DNA of 35,435 bases from Hypsibius dujardini (lineage: Eukaryota; Tardigrada; Eutardigrada; Parachela; Hypsibiidae): contig LRSR01013767.1 of assembly GCA_001579985.1 (NCBI GenBank), positions 1 to 35,435 on the forward strand, written 5' to 3'. Shown piece after piece: positions 20,915 to 32,363 of the stretch (position 1 is the stretch's first letter; each line of letters starts with the position of its first letter). The notes under the pieces were generated by a model. That model was not told the DNA's origin, did not search any database, and was given only the letters and a program-made list of their open reading frames with translations. A program made the translations under genes and the position numbers.

Positions 20915-22475
20915 ATGCCCGCGACGATGAAGTTGTGCATCATCCTTGTGGGGGCCGTCTTCTGTAGTGCCATTTCCGGGGTGTACGGTCGTCCCGGTAC
21001 TCGCAACAAGTGCCCGGAGGTGCGCGTGAAGGGGCAACTGAATCTGGAGCAGTACCTCGGACACTGGCACGACATTCAACGCTTCCCCAACGACTTCCAG
21101 CACGACACCATCTGCGACACCGCTAATTACGAACAGCTCAACACGACCCACGTTGAGGTCGTCAACACCGCCACGGCCAATAAGTCAGTAGGAGGCACTC
21201 GCACAGAATCCTTTTTTCCTTTTCTATAAAATTCATCTCTATTATTATTCCTCGTTATTTTCGACCAATTAAACGAATTAGATTGTCAAGTTTGCTCTGG
21301 CTATTTTGATATCTTGATATTTTGGTTAAGTACAGTGTACTCTTAAATGCTGCAGTAGTTTATATTTATAAAGGCTTCCTTGCTAGAATAAATTAGCTAA
21401 AGAAATAAATTTCTGAAATAGATTAGCTAAATTTATGAATTAAATTGCTGAAATAAATTGGCTAAATTTCTAAAATGCATTGCTGAAAATAGATTAGCTA
21501 AATTTATAAATTAAATTGCTGAAAACAGATTAGCTAAATTTATAAATTAAATTGCTGAAATAAATTGGCTGAATTTATGAATGTGTTGTGTTAGCGGTTC
21601 AATCATCTCCATAAAAGGCGTGGCATACGTTCCCGATCCCGCTGCTCCGGCCAAGTTCCTCGTTCTCTTCCCGCGTGAGAAATTCCTATCCGTGCATTTT
21701 GTTTGTGATTCTGTAAAACTGAATGTCTCCCGTAATAGATGCGAGTATTTTTTCTTAACGTTATACAGGTAGTTCCATCCCAATTCCGTACTGGGTGCTC
21801 GACACTGACTACACCAATTACGCTGTGGTAAGACTGCATGAATTTTTTCTGAAGCCAACTCGAGCTAGGGATGGCAAAAATTAAAATCTATTTGCCTAAT
21901 TATCTTTACTCGACTCAACATGAGTTATTAATGATTTTTAAAAGTGAAAACTATTTATTAAAAGTCTAGTGCAGGTTACATGCACTTCTGCCATCCCTAA
22001 TTCAAACCTCTTTGTACATTCAACTTCGCCATACGCGTTGCCTGCGCCGGTATATTGCAGGTCTATTCCTGTATCAATCCTCAGGGGAACGCAACCATCG
22101 CTCAGGGTACGATATATGTTAATACAGCAACTCTGTATACGCAAATAATTAGTGTCTGTCAGAAAAAAATTAGAACTACTTCTCAGTGCTCGTCCGTATG
22201 AATGAATCAGAAAAAGGAAGTAAAGATACTTCAGGAGTTACTGAATTTCAACCATTACTTCTGCTAACGCGCTCAAATGTGTTATTATACTTTTCGCATT
22301 AATATTTGCTATTTTTTTAGAGTTTGCCTGGGTGTTGAGCAGACAACCCATGCTACAGGAACAGTTCATGGAAGCCGCTCGCGGTGCGATCCAACGCAAC
22401 AACGTCGACCCGGTTGAGGGAGTGAGCCGATTCATGGATACTGTCCAGGCTAACTGCGTCAACTACAGGATGTAG
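20915..22475 (+). CDS. Secreted lipocalin, apolipoprotein D-like (copy 2)
   Basis: Tandem paralogue of the gene upstream. Five exons join in phase: 20915-21183, 21595-21674, 21769-21827, 22061-22106 and 22321-22475, giving 202 residues. A second in-frame ATG four codons on (MKLCIILVGAVF) could also start the protein. Either way residues up to about 25 form a signal peptide. Conserved regions are YLGHWHDIQRFPNDF (G-x-W, about residues 48-62), YWVLDTDYTNYAVVYSC and EFAWVLSRQPML. Splice phases 2, 1, 0 and 1 repeat those of copy 1, but the first intron of copy 1 is absent. Sequence identity to copy 1 is modest outside the motifs, so the duplication is old. The third exon must use the first AG (TATACAG|GTAG) to keep frame. 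An AATAAA follows at 22500-22505. Confidence 0.92.
21385..21585. repeat. 36-bp AT-rich tandem repeats in lipocalin 2 intron 1
   Basis: Units like TTGCTGAAAACAGATTAGCT followed by AAATTTATAAATTAAA repeat about five times with decay, and the best copies are at 21480-21552. The array runs almost up to the acceptor at 21594. Confidence 0.85.
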
Positions 22476-22499
22476 AGGAAGCACTTGCTCGTATCGTAG

Positions 22500-22505
22500 A
22501 ATAAA
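22500..22505 (+). terminator. Poly(A) signal of lipocalin 2
   Basis: AATAAA starts 25 nt after the stop codon, a normal distance for a compact gene. Confidence 0.7.
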
Positions 22506-24064
22506 AACACATTTCGGACAGTTACATTAGTCTTCGAATTTTTTGACGGGATTTATCAATGAAACAATCAATTGCAAAAACTGTAAGCCGATTGAAATCA
22601 ACCGTTACAGCAATAAAACGGTGTGTAAGTAACATGGTGTCGGCGTTATCCTTCGGTAATACAATATTTATAGTTCATCAATCAATATTACAGTATTAAG
22701 TATTTATAGCATAGTATTACAATTTATAATATATAATATATATATACTGTAATATACATATATATTGTATTATATGTATATTACAATTGTGTTACATGGT
22801 ACTGTATATATCAATTTATTTATATACATATATACATGTATATATTATAATATTTTTAGTATTTCTAGTATAGCAATATTTATACATTAAATTTCATAAG
22901 TTTATATAACATATCATTTTCATATTATATAAATTGATATTACATATCAGTTATAGTAGATAAGTTATAATAGTATATAGTATTACATAGTAATAAATAG
23001 TAATATATAGTACTGTATAGTAATGTATAGTAATATATAGTAATATATAGCAATATATAGTAATACATAGTAATATATAGTAACATATAGTACTACATAG
23101 TAATATATCAGTTATGATATATTTATAACTCTGTAATACTGTATTATAGTTCATATAGAATTTATATAGCCAGCCAGTATATATACTATATATTTTAAAG
23201 TTCACAATTTGTACTTCTAATTGCAATTCTGTGTTTTCAGTTCAATCAATACTCACAATTAGTCTACTTTAAATTCATACTTTTAACGAAAAAAATTGTT
23301 TGCATTTTAAAATAAAATTTAAAATGCACATCCTTATATTATTTCGTTAATCTTACTGTTAGTGGCTGGACATTGATCATCCGTAATGGTCAGAAAATTA
23401 CGTCAGACACGATATCTGACGCAGCAGCGCGCGAGCACACTCCAGAAATGTGTCCTATGTCAATATGCTAATTGAATCGTTTTGCGAGGTGTCATGTGAC
23501 GACAGGCAAACACGCTTACCCTCGACATCTGCCCTTTATGTGTCCATTGACGGGGCGCGTCATGTATCAAGTCAGCCGGAAAATCCCTTTCACCACATCG
23601 GTTGTCCCGGTCTTTTGTATGGCCCAACAATACCGGAACGTGTCGATCGGTTAAAAATGACATAACCGAATTACATTATTTCAAAGCGGCAGGAGCAAGA
23701 ACTTTGGGTGAAAAATTGGCGGAATTTTGAGTGGCGTAAAGACAACAAACGGACGGCCGCTTAATTCATAACACCAGCGGAAAAGTATGGAAGGTCATCC
23801 AGAATATCGTAGTATAGAAATTGGTAATTGGGATAAGATTTTAGCATATAAGGACAAACTAAAGCCGAAATTCTGTTGACTAAAGAAGTGTTTGAAAAAC
23901 TATTACAGCACGTACACGTACATGTAAACCGGACTGCACGAAACGAAAGAAGAAATTGGTAAAGAATTTTGACTAGGACCAGAGTATCACCAGTGACATA
24001 CTGTACTGTATAACAAAATAACCGTTATAAATTAGGGTTTATGGTTTTCTCAGCTGCTGGGTGT
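22506..24064. repeat. AT-rich intergenic region with a decamer array
   Basis: Between the convergent lipocalin 2 and bHLH genes, about 22660-23200 is nearly pure A/T. A decamer close to TAGTAATATA is repeated roughly a dozen times at 22975-23107. TATATA-rich stretches precede it. The rest (23240-24060) has no coding signal that I can support. The open frames near 23450-23665 overlap each other on both strands and show no domain. Confidence 0.75.
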
Positions 24065-25123
24065 TTACGTATCGCTTTCTTCGAGCATGAGGTCGTCGTC
24101 GGGAATTGGACGCCAAGTTTTGGTGGTGGTCCAGTGATTGGCGTCGGGTGAACCGGGTTGCCTATCCCGAGCCCAAGTCAGCGAGTGACCTTCGACGGGG
24201 GGATAATCGGGATCTTGCATTTCCAAAAAATCTGGAGTGCGTGAGAAAAAAGTGTTTCACTTGCGCGTATATTGTACAATAATTGCGAAAATAGCGCTGC
24301 CTTAATAGGTGCGAAACACTGATTTTATTACGACATATCTACATGACGTCATATCATTGTCGCCCAGTATAAAGGAGTAGATACATCTGTGTCTGTGTCT
24401 GCGTTTGCGCCTGTGTCTGTGTCTGTGTCTGTGTCTGTGTCTGTGTCTGTGTCTGTGTCTGTGTCTGTGTCTGCGTTTGCGCCTGTCTCTGGTCTGTCTG
24501 CATCGTGTTTATCGTCTAAGCTTGTATATGTGTCTATGTCTGCTTTGGCAAGGTCAGCCAGTGTCTGCGTCTATCCCTGTGTCTGTGCCTTGCCTGACTC
24601 TAAGCTGACCTCTTGAGTTGATTTAAATGCCAATACCTTGCTTGCATTGCAGTATGATCTTCACCGGTTCCTCCTCTTTCACTGGTCCTCTCTTCACACC
24701 ACCGGTAGTGTCTCCATCCCTATCGTTGCTCAGCACTTCCGCCAAAAACGCTATATATTTCATAGCGGTTTTCAAGGTGTCCACCTTGGAGAGTCGGCGC
24801 TCATACGGTTCCACCGGAATATGGTGACGTAGTTCCTCGTAGGCTTCATTGATGGACTGCATACGCCGGCGTTCCCGCAGGTTGGCCGCCTGTCGCTGCA
24901 CCATATGAGTGTGGGGACCTTTGCGTTTTTTGGACCGCCGTGAAAATCCATTTTCCAATAGGTAATCGTTAGGATCCTTGGCCAGTTGTGTGTTGAGATA
25001 ATCGCTGTACACACAACTTGGGCCGCCGATAATGTTAGAGTAGCAGCAACTCCGGCCGCTGTTGTTGTTGTTGTTATAGTCCGGCGGGAACTCAAAAAAA
25101 TCCATTTTGGTGTGGAAATCCAT
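24065..25123 (-). CDS. Ptf1a: Ptf1a/Fer1-type bHLH transcription factor
   Basis: Ptf1a proteins bind E-boxes as heterodimers with E-proteins and recruit RBPJ to form the PTF1 trimer, controlling inhibitory neuron and exocrine-type fates in animals where they have been studied. Two exons join in phase 1: 25123-24637 and 24231-24065, giving 217 residues. The bHLH spans about 77-131: [15 protein letters not shown], loop [14 protein letters not shown], helix 2 [17 protein letters not shown]. This is nearly the family consensus. Exon 2 adds [17 protein letters not shown] and [13 protein letters not shown]. These match the two C-terminal Trp motifs (vertebrate HSLSW and AKVWTPEDP) known to contact RBPJ. 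Those motifs separate Ptf1a from other bHLH types such as Twist or Hand. An alternative in-frame ATG lies at 25105, with an 18-nt near-repeat (ATGGATTTCCACACCAAA then ATGGATTTTTTT). The N-terminus has an Asn run. Confidence 0.93.
24385..24480. repeat. TGTGTC hexanucleotide array in the bHLH intron
   Basis: About eleven near-perfect TGTGTC/CTGTGT units lie inside the 405-bp intron 24232-24636. TGCGTTTGCGCC variants stand at both ends of the pure core, as if the block was itself duplicated. Confidence 0.9.
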
Positions 25124-27657
25124 TTTGGTGTGTGCGCAAAAAATATAAAAGATGGCTAGATCGAAGAATATATATTGTTCCGTTAGACAGGTACTTGCTG
25201 CGCACATACAAGTTTCACCGATATACGTCAGTACAAAAGTATCTATGTTTTTTTTACGATTAACACTTAAACAATACAATTATATTTGATGTTGTACGAG
25301 CTACTAAGATTACTTACTTACTCTGTCATGTCTGTGTCTGTGTCTTGTCTGTGTCTGTGTCCTGTGTCTGTGTCCGTGTCTGTGTCTGTGTCTGTGTCTG
25401 TGTCTGTGTCTATGTCTGTATAACTACATTGTGCAGTACATGATGGTTCATTGACAAATCAGAATCGGAATCAGTCACATGAAAATTCGCTAAAATGTGA
25501 ATTTAAATCGAACTATATATGTTGCCGAGTCCAAAAGGTCACAGCTGTAAATAGAGCATACCGGTAATATTTAAATTCAACCGCGGCAGTGGTTGTCGCG
25601 AGTCCGTCGATGAAAGTATAGCAGTGGATTTATCGAAAGCCACAAAGATTTAGAGTAAAGGTATTATCAGTCGACAAATAAAAATCACACAAATTTAATT
25701 AAAAGTGGTCATCCAGATCCGGCATAATACAAAAGAGGTCCGAAATCGGCGAGGCACGTCCCAGTTGGCTACTTATTATACGATAATCAAACGGCAGTAG
25801 CCGATAATTGACTCCAAAGCGGCCGGGAATCAACTACAAAGAGTGTTTAAGCAAAACAGGAATAGGAACCGGAAGAGTGACTGCCACCGCTGCTTCCGTC
25901 TCCCATGCCTTGGGGCAGGCAGGCAGGCAGGCAGGCAGGCAGGCAAGCAGGCAGGCAGGCGGGAAAATACTGCAGAATAAGGACACACACTTTTTAATCG
26001 ATAGAACAACTTTCAGTGCTCTCTTCCTCCGCCGTTCCATCAAATAGAATGACAGCCAGACCGGTCATAGTCTTGTCGGGGAAAAATCAATTAAGCTTAC
26101 TGTGTGGCGGTCCCATTGAAAAATAGCGGAATCCTTCAAAATATGGACACACGTCCCAGGATATCCCCAGGAAGGACTACTGAAGGATCAACAAAAGACT
26201 AGAATCAACAAGAAACAGGCATAATAACACACACATGTTCGTGCAGCGACACAGGCACACAAACAGACAGACCCGACTTTGGCGGATGGTTATGGAGCAG
26301 GTTGGTTGGCCGTCGGGATCGGTCCGTGGCTATGGCAGGCATTTTTGAATGGTCCCAACCCAATCCACCCCTGTTTGACAGATGACACATATTTCTATTG
26401 TGTGGATGGATGTATCGAGCGTCCGGGATGTCGTTCACCTGCTCCGCCGTTTGCTTTTGCTGATCGCATAAACAGAACATTCGTTTGTGCGGTTAGATAA
26501 TACAACTTTTAGCTGGATCAAATTATTAGTTGTAGACGAACACGTAGGCGTCGATGGTTCACCAGTTATCTTTTTTACTAAACTAATCTTTTGTAATATA
26601 GCGAGGTATTGTATATATCTGGACTATATGACGGCTTGCCTTACTCGATGCCTTGCTTTTGTCTATATCTGTTCACGTCTACGTCTACGTCTGTATATGT
26701 CTCTGTCTCTGTCTCTGTCTCTGTCTCTGTCTCTGTCTCTGCCTCTGCCTCTGTCTCTGTATCTGTCTATGCCTATGCCTTTGTCTATGTCTATGCCTCT
26801 GTCTATGTATATGTCCATGTCTATCTTTACGTCTATGTTTTTGTCTGTGTCTATGTCTAACCGATTCTCTGTCTGTCTGTGTCTGTGATATTTGTATTTA
26901 TCTATGTCTGTGTCCATTGCAGTTTCTACGTATGTGCTCAGCAATTGCGTGCACATTGATATGCAATTAAATTTGTTTAATTGTTTTCCAGTAATAAGTT
27001 TCAGAGGTGTCCGTCGTGAAGGGTTTTTACTTCTGTAAAACTGCGAAAACATTTAATTTCGGGAAGCATGCCAGCTTTGGCTTATTACAGAAGCTCAAAT
27101 GTCACGGCAGCCCTCACGCAGGTCAGCCTAAAAGGAGCCGGCAAGTGGAAGGTCAACATAGACAATATCTCTCTCTTGTATGTACACTCGCATCTCGTAT
27201 CTGTCTCCGCTAACATGTCTGTCGTGTCGCGCGGTGCATCGCAACTGCAGCTGCCGAAATTCGCTCCATCAAAGTCCCTTTAATTGATGGCAAAGTAAAC
27301 AAACGGGATAATGGAACCTCTTTTCAGCCGCCAAACGGGATGATGCAAAACCATGCTGCATATGAACATCAAATATTAAACTACCCTCCCCATGCACAGA
27401 CACAAACACAGACACAGACACAGACACACAGGGACACACAGAGGCACACATACACACATACACACACACAGACACACAGACACACAGACGCACACATACA
27501 AACATGTACAGCCGGTCTTTTACTCTCTCCCGTCCCTAATGAATTTAATCAGTGACGTAAACGCCATTCAAATTATATCACAATTATAGGAAGACCCTCA
27601 ATCCAGACATGAACTTTCCCAAGCGATAGGCAACTTACTCTAACAAAAATGGCTCGT
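25124..27657. other. Upstream region of the bHLH gene, repeat-rich, no gene found
   Basis: About 2.5 kb between the bHLH start and the 3' end of the polycystin-like gene. It contains several microsatellites: TGTGTC (25325-25412), GGCA (25914-25960), TCTGTC/TCTATG (about 26680-26890) and CA/CACAGA (about 27395-27500). A TATA-like TTTTATATTTTTTG on the minus strand ends about 20 nt before the first ATG. The remaining open frames overlap repeats or each other. The region is the natural place for regulatory elements of the bHLH gene. Confidence 0.5.
26680..26890. repeat. TCTGTC / TCTATG microsatellite
   Basis: A pure core of TCTGTC hexamers (about 26700-26745) passes into a degenerate CTATGTCTATGCC-type tract. 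All three + frames and the opposite strand are open across it because of the six-base period, not because of coding. Confidence 0.9.
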
Positions 27658-27663
27658 TTTATT
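27658..27663 (-). terminator. Poly(A) signal of the polycystin-like gene
   Basis: AATAAA on the minus strand begins 3 nt after the TAG stop (27669-27667). Its position strongly supports 27667 as the true end of the coding region. Confidence 0.75.
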
Positions 27664-27666
27664 AGA

Positions 27667-29234
27667 CTACATGGGTAGGCCGTATTGGCAACGGGTAAAC
27701 ATTTTGTGAAAGTATCCCTCACTGGTGGTAGTGTAGCAGATCCACAGGCTCTTGCCGATCAGCTTGACCGGTTCCAGACAGATGAAAGACACGAGGAAAG
27801 CCACGGCGCACGATAACAGCCAACGCAGGGATAAGGCCAGGCCGTAGTTCAGGCCGAAGAGGAGCACCAGACAGACCGACAGGCACGACAGGGTGAAGCA
27901 GAGGACGTAAGCCAGGAGCCGCCGGCACAGCGGGGATAAGGAGCAGAGTCCCGCTAATGTGAAGATTTTGGCGGGTGGTGTGACTTGGGAGTGAGGCGGG
28001 AGAGACGACGAAACTTCAGGCGACGACGGTTCGGCAACGGCAGCGACGGATGCGTGGTCGGATTTAGTGCGGATCTTACCGCCGTATTCCAGCCGGGTTA
28101 GGGGTGGAGGGGGATTAGTCACGCTCGATGGGTGGGTGATGGCCTGGGAATGCGGGTTCTTTGAGGGTCGGGATGCGGTGTTGCTATCGGTTGCTCTTGT
28201 CCGAGTGCCGGTTCGAGCAGCGTCGGCGTTGAGCGGCGGGTCCAGATTAGGTCTATGGAAAGGACGGTAGCAAGTCGTTAAAAGTAATTAATGAAAAAAC
28301 AGGGGACAAACAGACAGAAAGAAACATGGACTAACAGACATTCAGACATATAGACAGGGAGACAGGCAGACAAACAAACAGGCAAACAGACATTCAGACA
28401 AACAGACAGACAAATGGAACTACGGAGTGGGGATACACATGGAGTAAAACGAAAAGGAAGTAATGAGAAGGCGAATGCTCACTTTGCTTCTGTACCGCTT
28501 TCTATTGTTGAAACCTGCTTGGCACAGCGGTGATGACACCTGTTCAAAATTTCCAGTATCACCGTAATCAACGGTGTGATCAACAAAGCCGTCCAGAGCC
28601 CCAGCAGGATATCCCGCGAGCGCGGTCGAAATGGCCTGGTCTCATCCTGCAGGTCACTCGGTGCCCCGGCAAACGTGTAGCCCAATGCACAGACCCCCAT
28701 GAAGGCGAACAAGCTTGTCACTCCCACGGACAGCATCTCCAACCGTACCGCCAACGGCCCCTTGATTCGCACGGCCGCAATCCAGAGGTGATCTTTTTTA
28801 AGCCGTCGCTGGCATTCCATCGAGAGGATCTTTCGCGGCGGAAAGGATGTCGGTTTAGAGGAGACTTCAAAAACGACTCCGCCGCGGCTTTCTTCCACCA
28901 ATCGCGGGGCGGACAGGCGGAAGTGGAAGACGGCCTCGGAGTTGTGCGCGGCAATCGTGGCGTAATAAAACGGGAATGTCGATTCCGGCAGACGACCGGA
29001 GATGCGGATGGCGGTGAAGTCGCCGGGATCGCGGTCAGACAACATGGTCACAAGGAGATTGTAACCAAATGAGGAGTGGCGCTGGATGGACAAGATGTAT
29101 TCCAACCGGCAGGCGGTTCCCATGACGTGCAACTTCAGTGGGAAAATACTGCCTGAAAGCAGTCTCGATATGAAAAGTTGTTTTCTTAAAAGTTTAAACC
29201 AGCTTTGGCAAAACTATGCTTGTCTGCCTGTGTA

Positions 29235-29280
<46 letters not shown>

Positions 29281-31054
29281 CTTCTATCCGTCTGTTTGTC
29301 TGTCTGTTTCTTAGTCTGCCTGCATATATATCTAGATGGCGGCATATGCCTGTATGTATGTCTTGCTTCTTGTGTTCACATGTGATTAGCTGTCGGTTTA
29401 GGTACGAAGTACATGTCTGACTGATTGCAAGCAAGTATTTTTGTCTGTGTAACTTTCAGTGGCTGCCCATTTGTGTGTCTGCATGTAGGTGTGTCTGGAT
29501 AACTACTTGCTTGCATGTCTGCCTGCGCTTATGACTATGTCTCTGTTTGTCCGGCTGTTCTGACTGCCGGTCTCTGCCCGCGTGTCTTCGTATCTGTGTG
29601 TGACTATTGGTATTTTCCTATTTTTTGTGCGTGCTCGTGTTTGAGGCTGCTTGTATGAGGCTGTTGGTACCTGTGTTTGACGGTATGCATGCCTGAATGT
29701 CAGTATGCCTACTTGCCTGTTTTCATTTCCGCACTTGCTTTACTTCTGACTGGTTCGTTTGTCTGCCCATCTGCCTGTCTGGCTGTCTGCTTACCTTTCA
29801 TCTCATCCCGTGCCCCATCCCTGCCCCAGAACAGCACGTTATACCGCTGTGATCCCGCTCCCACCGACAGAACATGCCGCTGCTCCACCTTCCCTTTATG
29901 CCGCAGCGTGGTGGCAATCAACGCGACGATGTAACCCAGCGCCACCACGCCCAACGTCGTCACCGTCACCGCGCTCTTGTGATCGAGGTGCAGCTCCTGC
30001 AAGCACACCACCATCAACAAAGAAGACGTCTTTTTCAAGGTCACATAACCGGTCAAGTTTATTTTTTCCCCCATTATCGTTATTATTATTGAACAAACAC
30101 GCTAATTAAAAACCGGTTCAGCCGCAAATCTAATGTACAATATTAGTAATAGACAGTAACGACCAATACTGGTTGAATACGATTAGCTCACCATAGTCTT
30201 TTCTAGCGATAGAAAATCGAAAACCTCAAACGAATGCCCGGCAAACGTCCACAGGGCCTTGCAGACACAGGTCCGCATGCTGAGCGGGGACTCGAAGAGC
30301 TCATCCGGCGCACAGACATTCACCGCGTCACCGCATTCCGTGACGAACAGCCGCGCAGACAGCTGCACGTGCAGACTGCCTTCATTTGACAGGGTGAGGT
30401 ATTTGGCTTCCAGGACCGCCGGAAACGGCCATCGTACAACGTGGTCCTCCGTCTGGTGCAGCTCGGAGTAGGGGATGGCCTGCCGTTGAAGGGTGCTGTC
30501 CAGGGCGTCCAGCAGGGTGACGGTCAGACGACCCGGTACGGTGACGGAGTCGTTGCACCGGAGCGCCAGTGAGAGGTAGGCTTGCCCGTTGCCGGAAACC
30601 TCGCTGGGTCGGAGTGCCAGACGGATGCGGGTCGCAAACCGAGGGAGGATGTTGAAGGTCGCGGGGCTGGTGGCGCCGCTGCCGAGACGAGGTTGGACAA
30701 GGCTGTCTTTGGCGGCGGGCAGAACAATTTTGATGCCGGTTTCGCTGGTTTGGCTGGTCAGGTCGATTTCTTTGAAGTTCCGATCTAAGAGGGCCGCGAA
30801 ATAGAGAACTCCGTCCGTTTTGGTGGCGGCTGGAGTGGTTGTGGTTGCGGAGGTCGGTTGAAGCCAGGCTTTGTTGGTCTTGCCGACGACGAGAACGACG
30901 GGTGCGCCGACGAGCGGTGCACTGGTTTCCGGTGGGAGTGTCACGGAAAGCCCTGGATAGATTGAGTATTAGACCCAGGAATGACAGAAGACAAACACTC
31001 AGACAGACGGACAGACACTCAGACAGACGGATAGACACTCAGACAGAAAGACAT

Positions 31055-31115
<61 letters not shown>

Positions 31116-32329
31116 TTGCGACGCAAAAGAATAGAAATGCAAACCGACAAGCAGTTAGACAGATACGAAAGCTATGAGTGTGGATAGACAGAAATACAAA
31201 TAGACAGATGAATACAAATACAGGCAGATAAAGGGAAAGTCAGGCAAGTAGTCAGATACTCAGACAGGCAGACAAAAGCAAACAACAACAAAAACCAACA
31301 ACACCTAGAGAGACAAAATTGATAGGGAGACAAATAAAACAAAAACCAACAACACCTAAAGAGACAAAATTGATAGGGAGACAAATAAAACAAATAGACA
31401 AATAGAGAAATAAACAGACATGCAAACAGAGAGTTAGACATGTGCAGTACTTACCCTCGGAAGTGATGGTAACCGAGCCCTTCGTTACGTTGACCTTAAC
31501 CGCCGACACCATGACGTCCTCCGCCGTTAAAACCGCCTTTTCGGTCAGTTCGTTGACATAGCTCCCCACAATGCGACCGATCGGACGCAAAAGGTCAAGG
31601 ACGGAACCTGGAAGCTTCGGACTATCCGTCGGAGCCGCTGCAGCCATGTCTCGAGCCAGACCTCTCAGTATCTGCTTCACCAAGCCGAAGACGGCGTCCT
31701 TGGGCGTAGGGATGTTGGTCTGCGGGGCCATTTCGTTGATATATACTACTAAATACTGCAGAACCGCGATCGCGCCCTCTCGCGACAGTTGAAAGCTGTC
31801 CGATTTCGCTAACATCTAAGACGTAACGCATTATGTGTATCAGTGGAAATAGTTGAAGCGGGAGGACACACCTTAAAATTGAAAAAATGGAACTTACTAC
31901 TAGTAACTCAAACAGCTGTCCTCCAAGGGAAACCTTGCCGTCCAAGGCAAAGCTCTCGGACAAGTCAGCGGTCATTTTGGCCACGACTGTGGTCAGTGTT
32001 TTGAGTTGAGCTGGCGACGGGTTAGCGCGAACGATAATTGCGGATTGCACTAGGAGAACGGATAGAATGTGTCCAGGATCCTGAAATACGTGTTCATCAG
32101 TTCGATGACGCATAGGAAGAGTTCACAACAAACATAAAAGATAACGATGATGAAAACGACAAAAATTAAGTAACTGTCAAAGCGACAGTCATACAGAGGC
32201 AGACAGAAAATGCAGAGACGTAAGGATGGACGTACAAAGAGGCAAACTCACATCGACATTGACATACAGATAAGAGCTAGTTCAAACGACAGGCATAATC
32301 ATTGAGGATAGACGGGCAGACAGGCAGGC

Positions 32330-32363
<34 letters not shown>

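Noticed and set aside
22951-23226. Tyr/Ile/Leu-rich 91-codon frame resembling membrane segments
   Set aside because: Caused by the AT-rich decamer array; no coding signal.
23450-23665. Overlapping frames on both strands with moderate GC
   Set aside because: No recognisable motif, no splice links, and frames on both strands are equally open.
24389-24616. Val-Ser repeat protein frame
   Set aside because: Six-base TGTGTC repeat read in frame, inside the bHLH intron.
25914-25960. GGCA direct repeats as a possible CRISPR-like array
   Set aside because: A four-base period without spacers is a simple microsatellite, and the genome is eukaryotic.
26487-27052. Ser-Leu/Val-Cys and Asp-Arg repeat frames on both strands
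   Set aside because: Produced by the TCTGTC hexamer array; no start context, domain or splice support.
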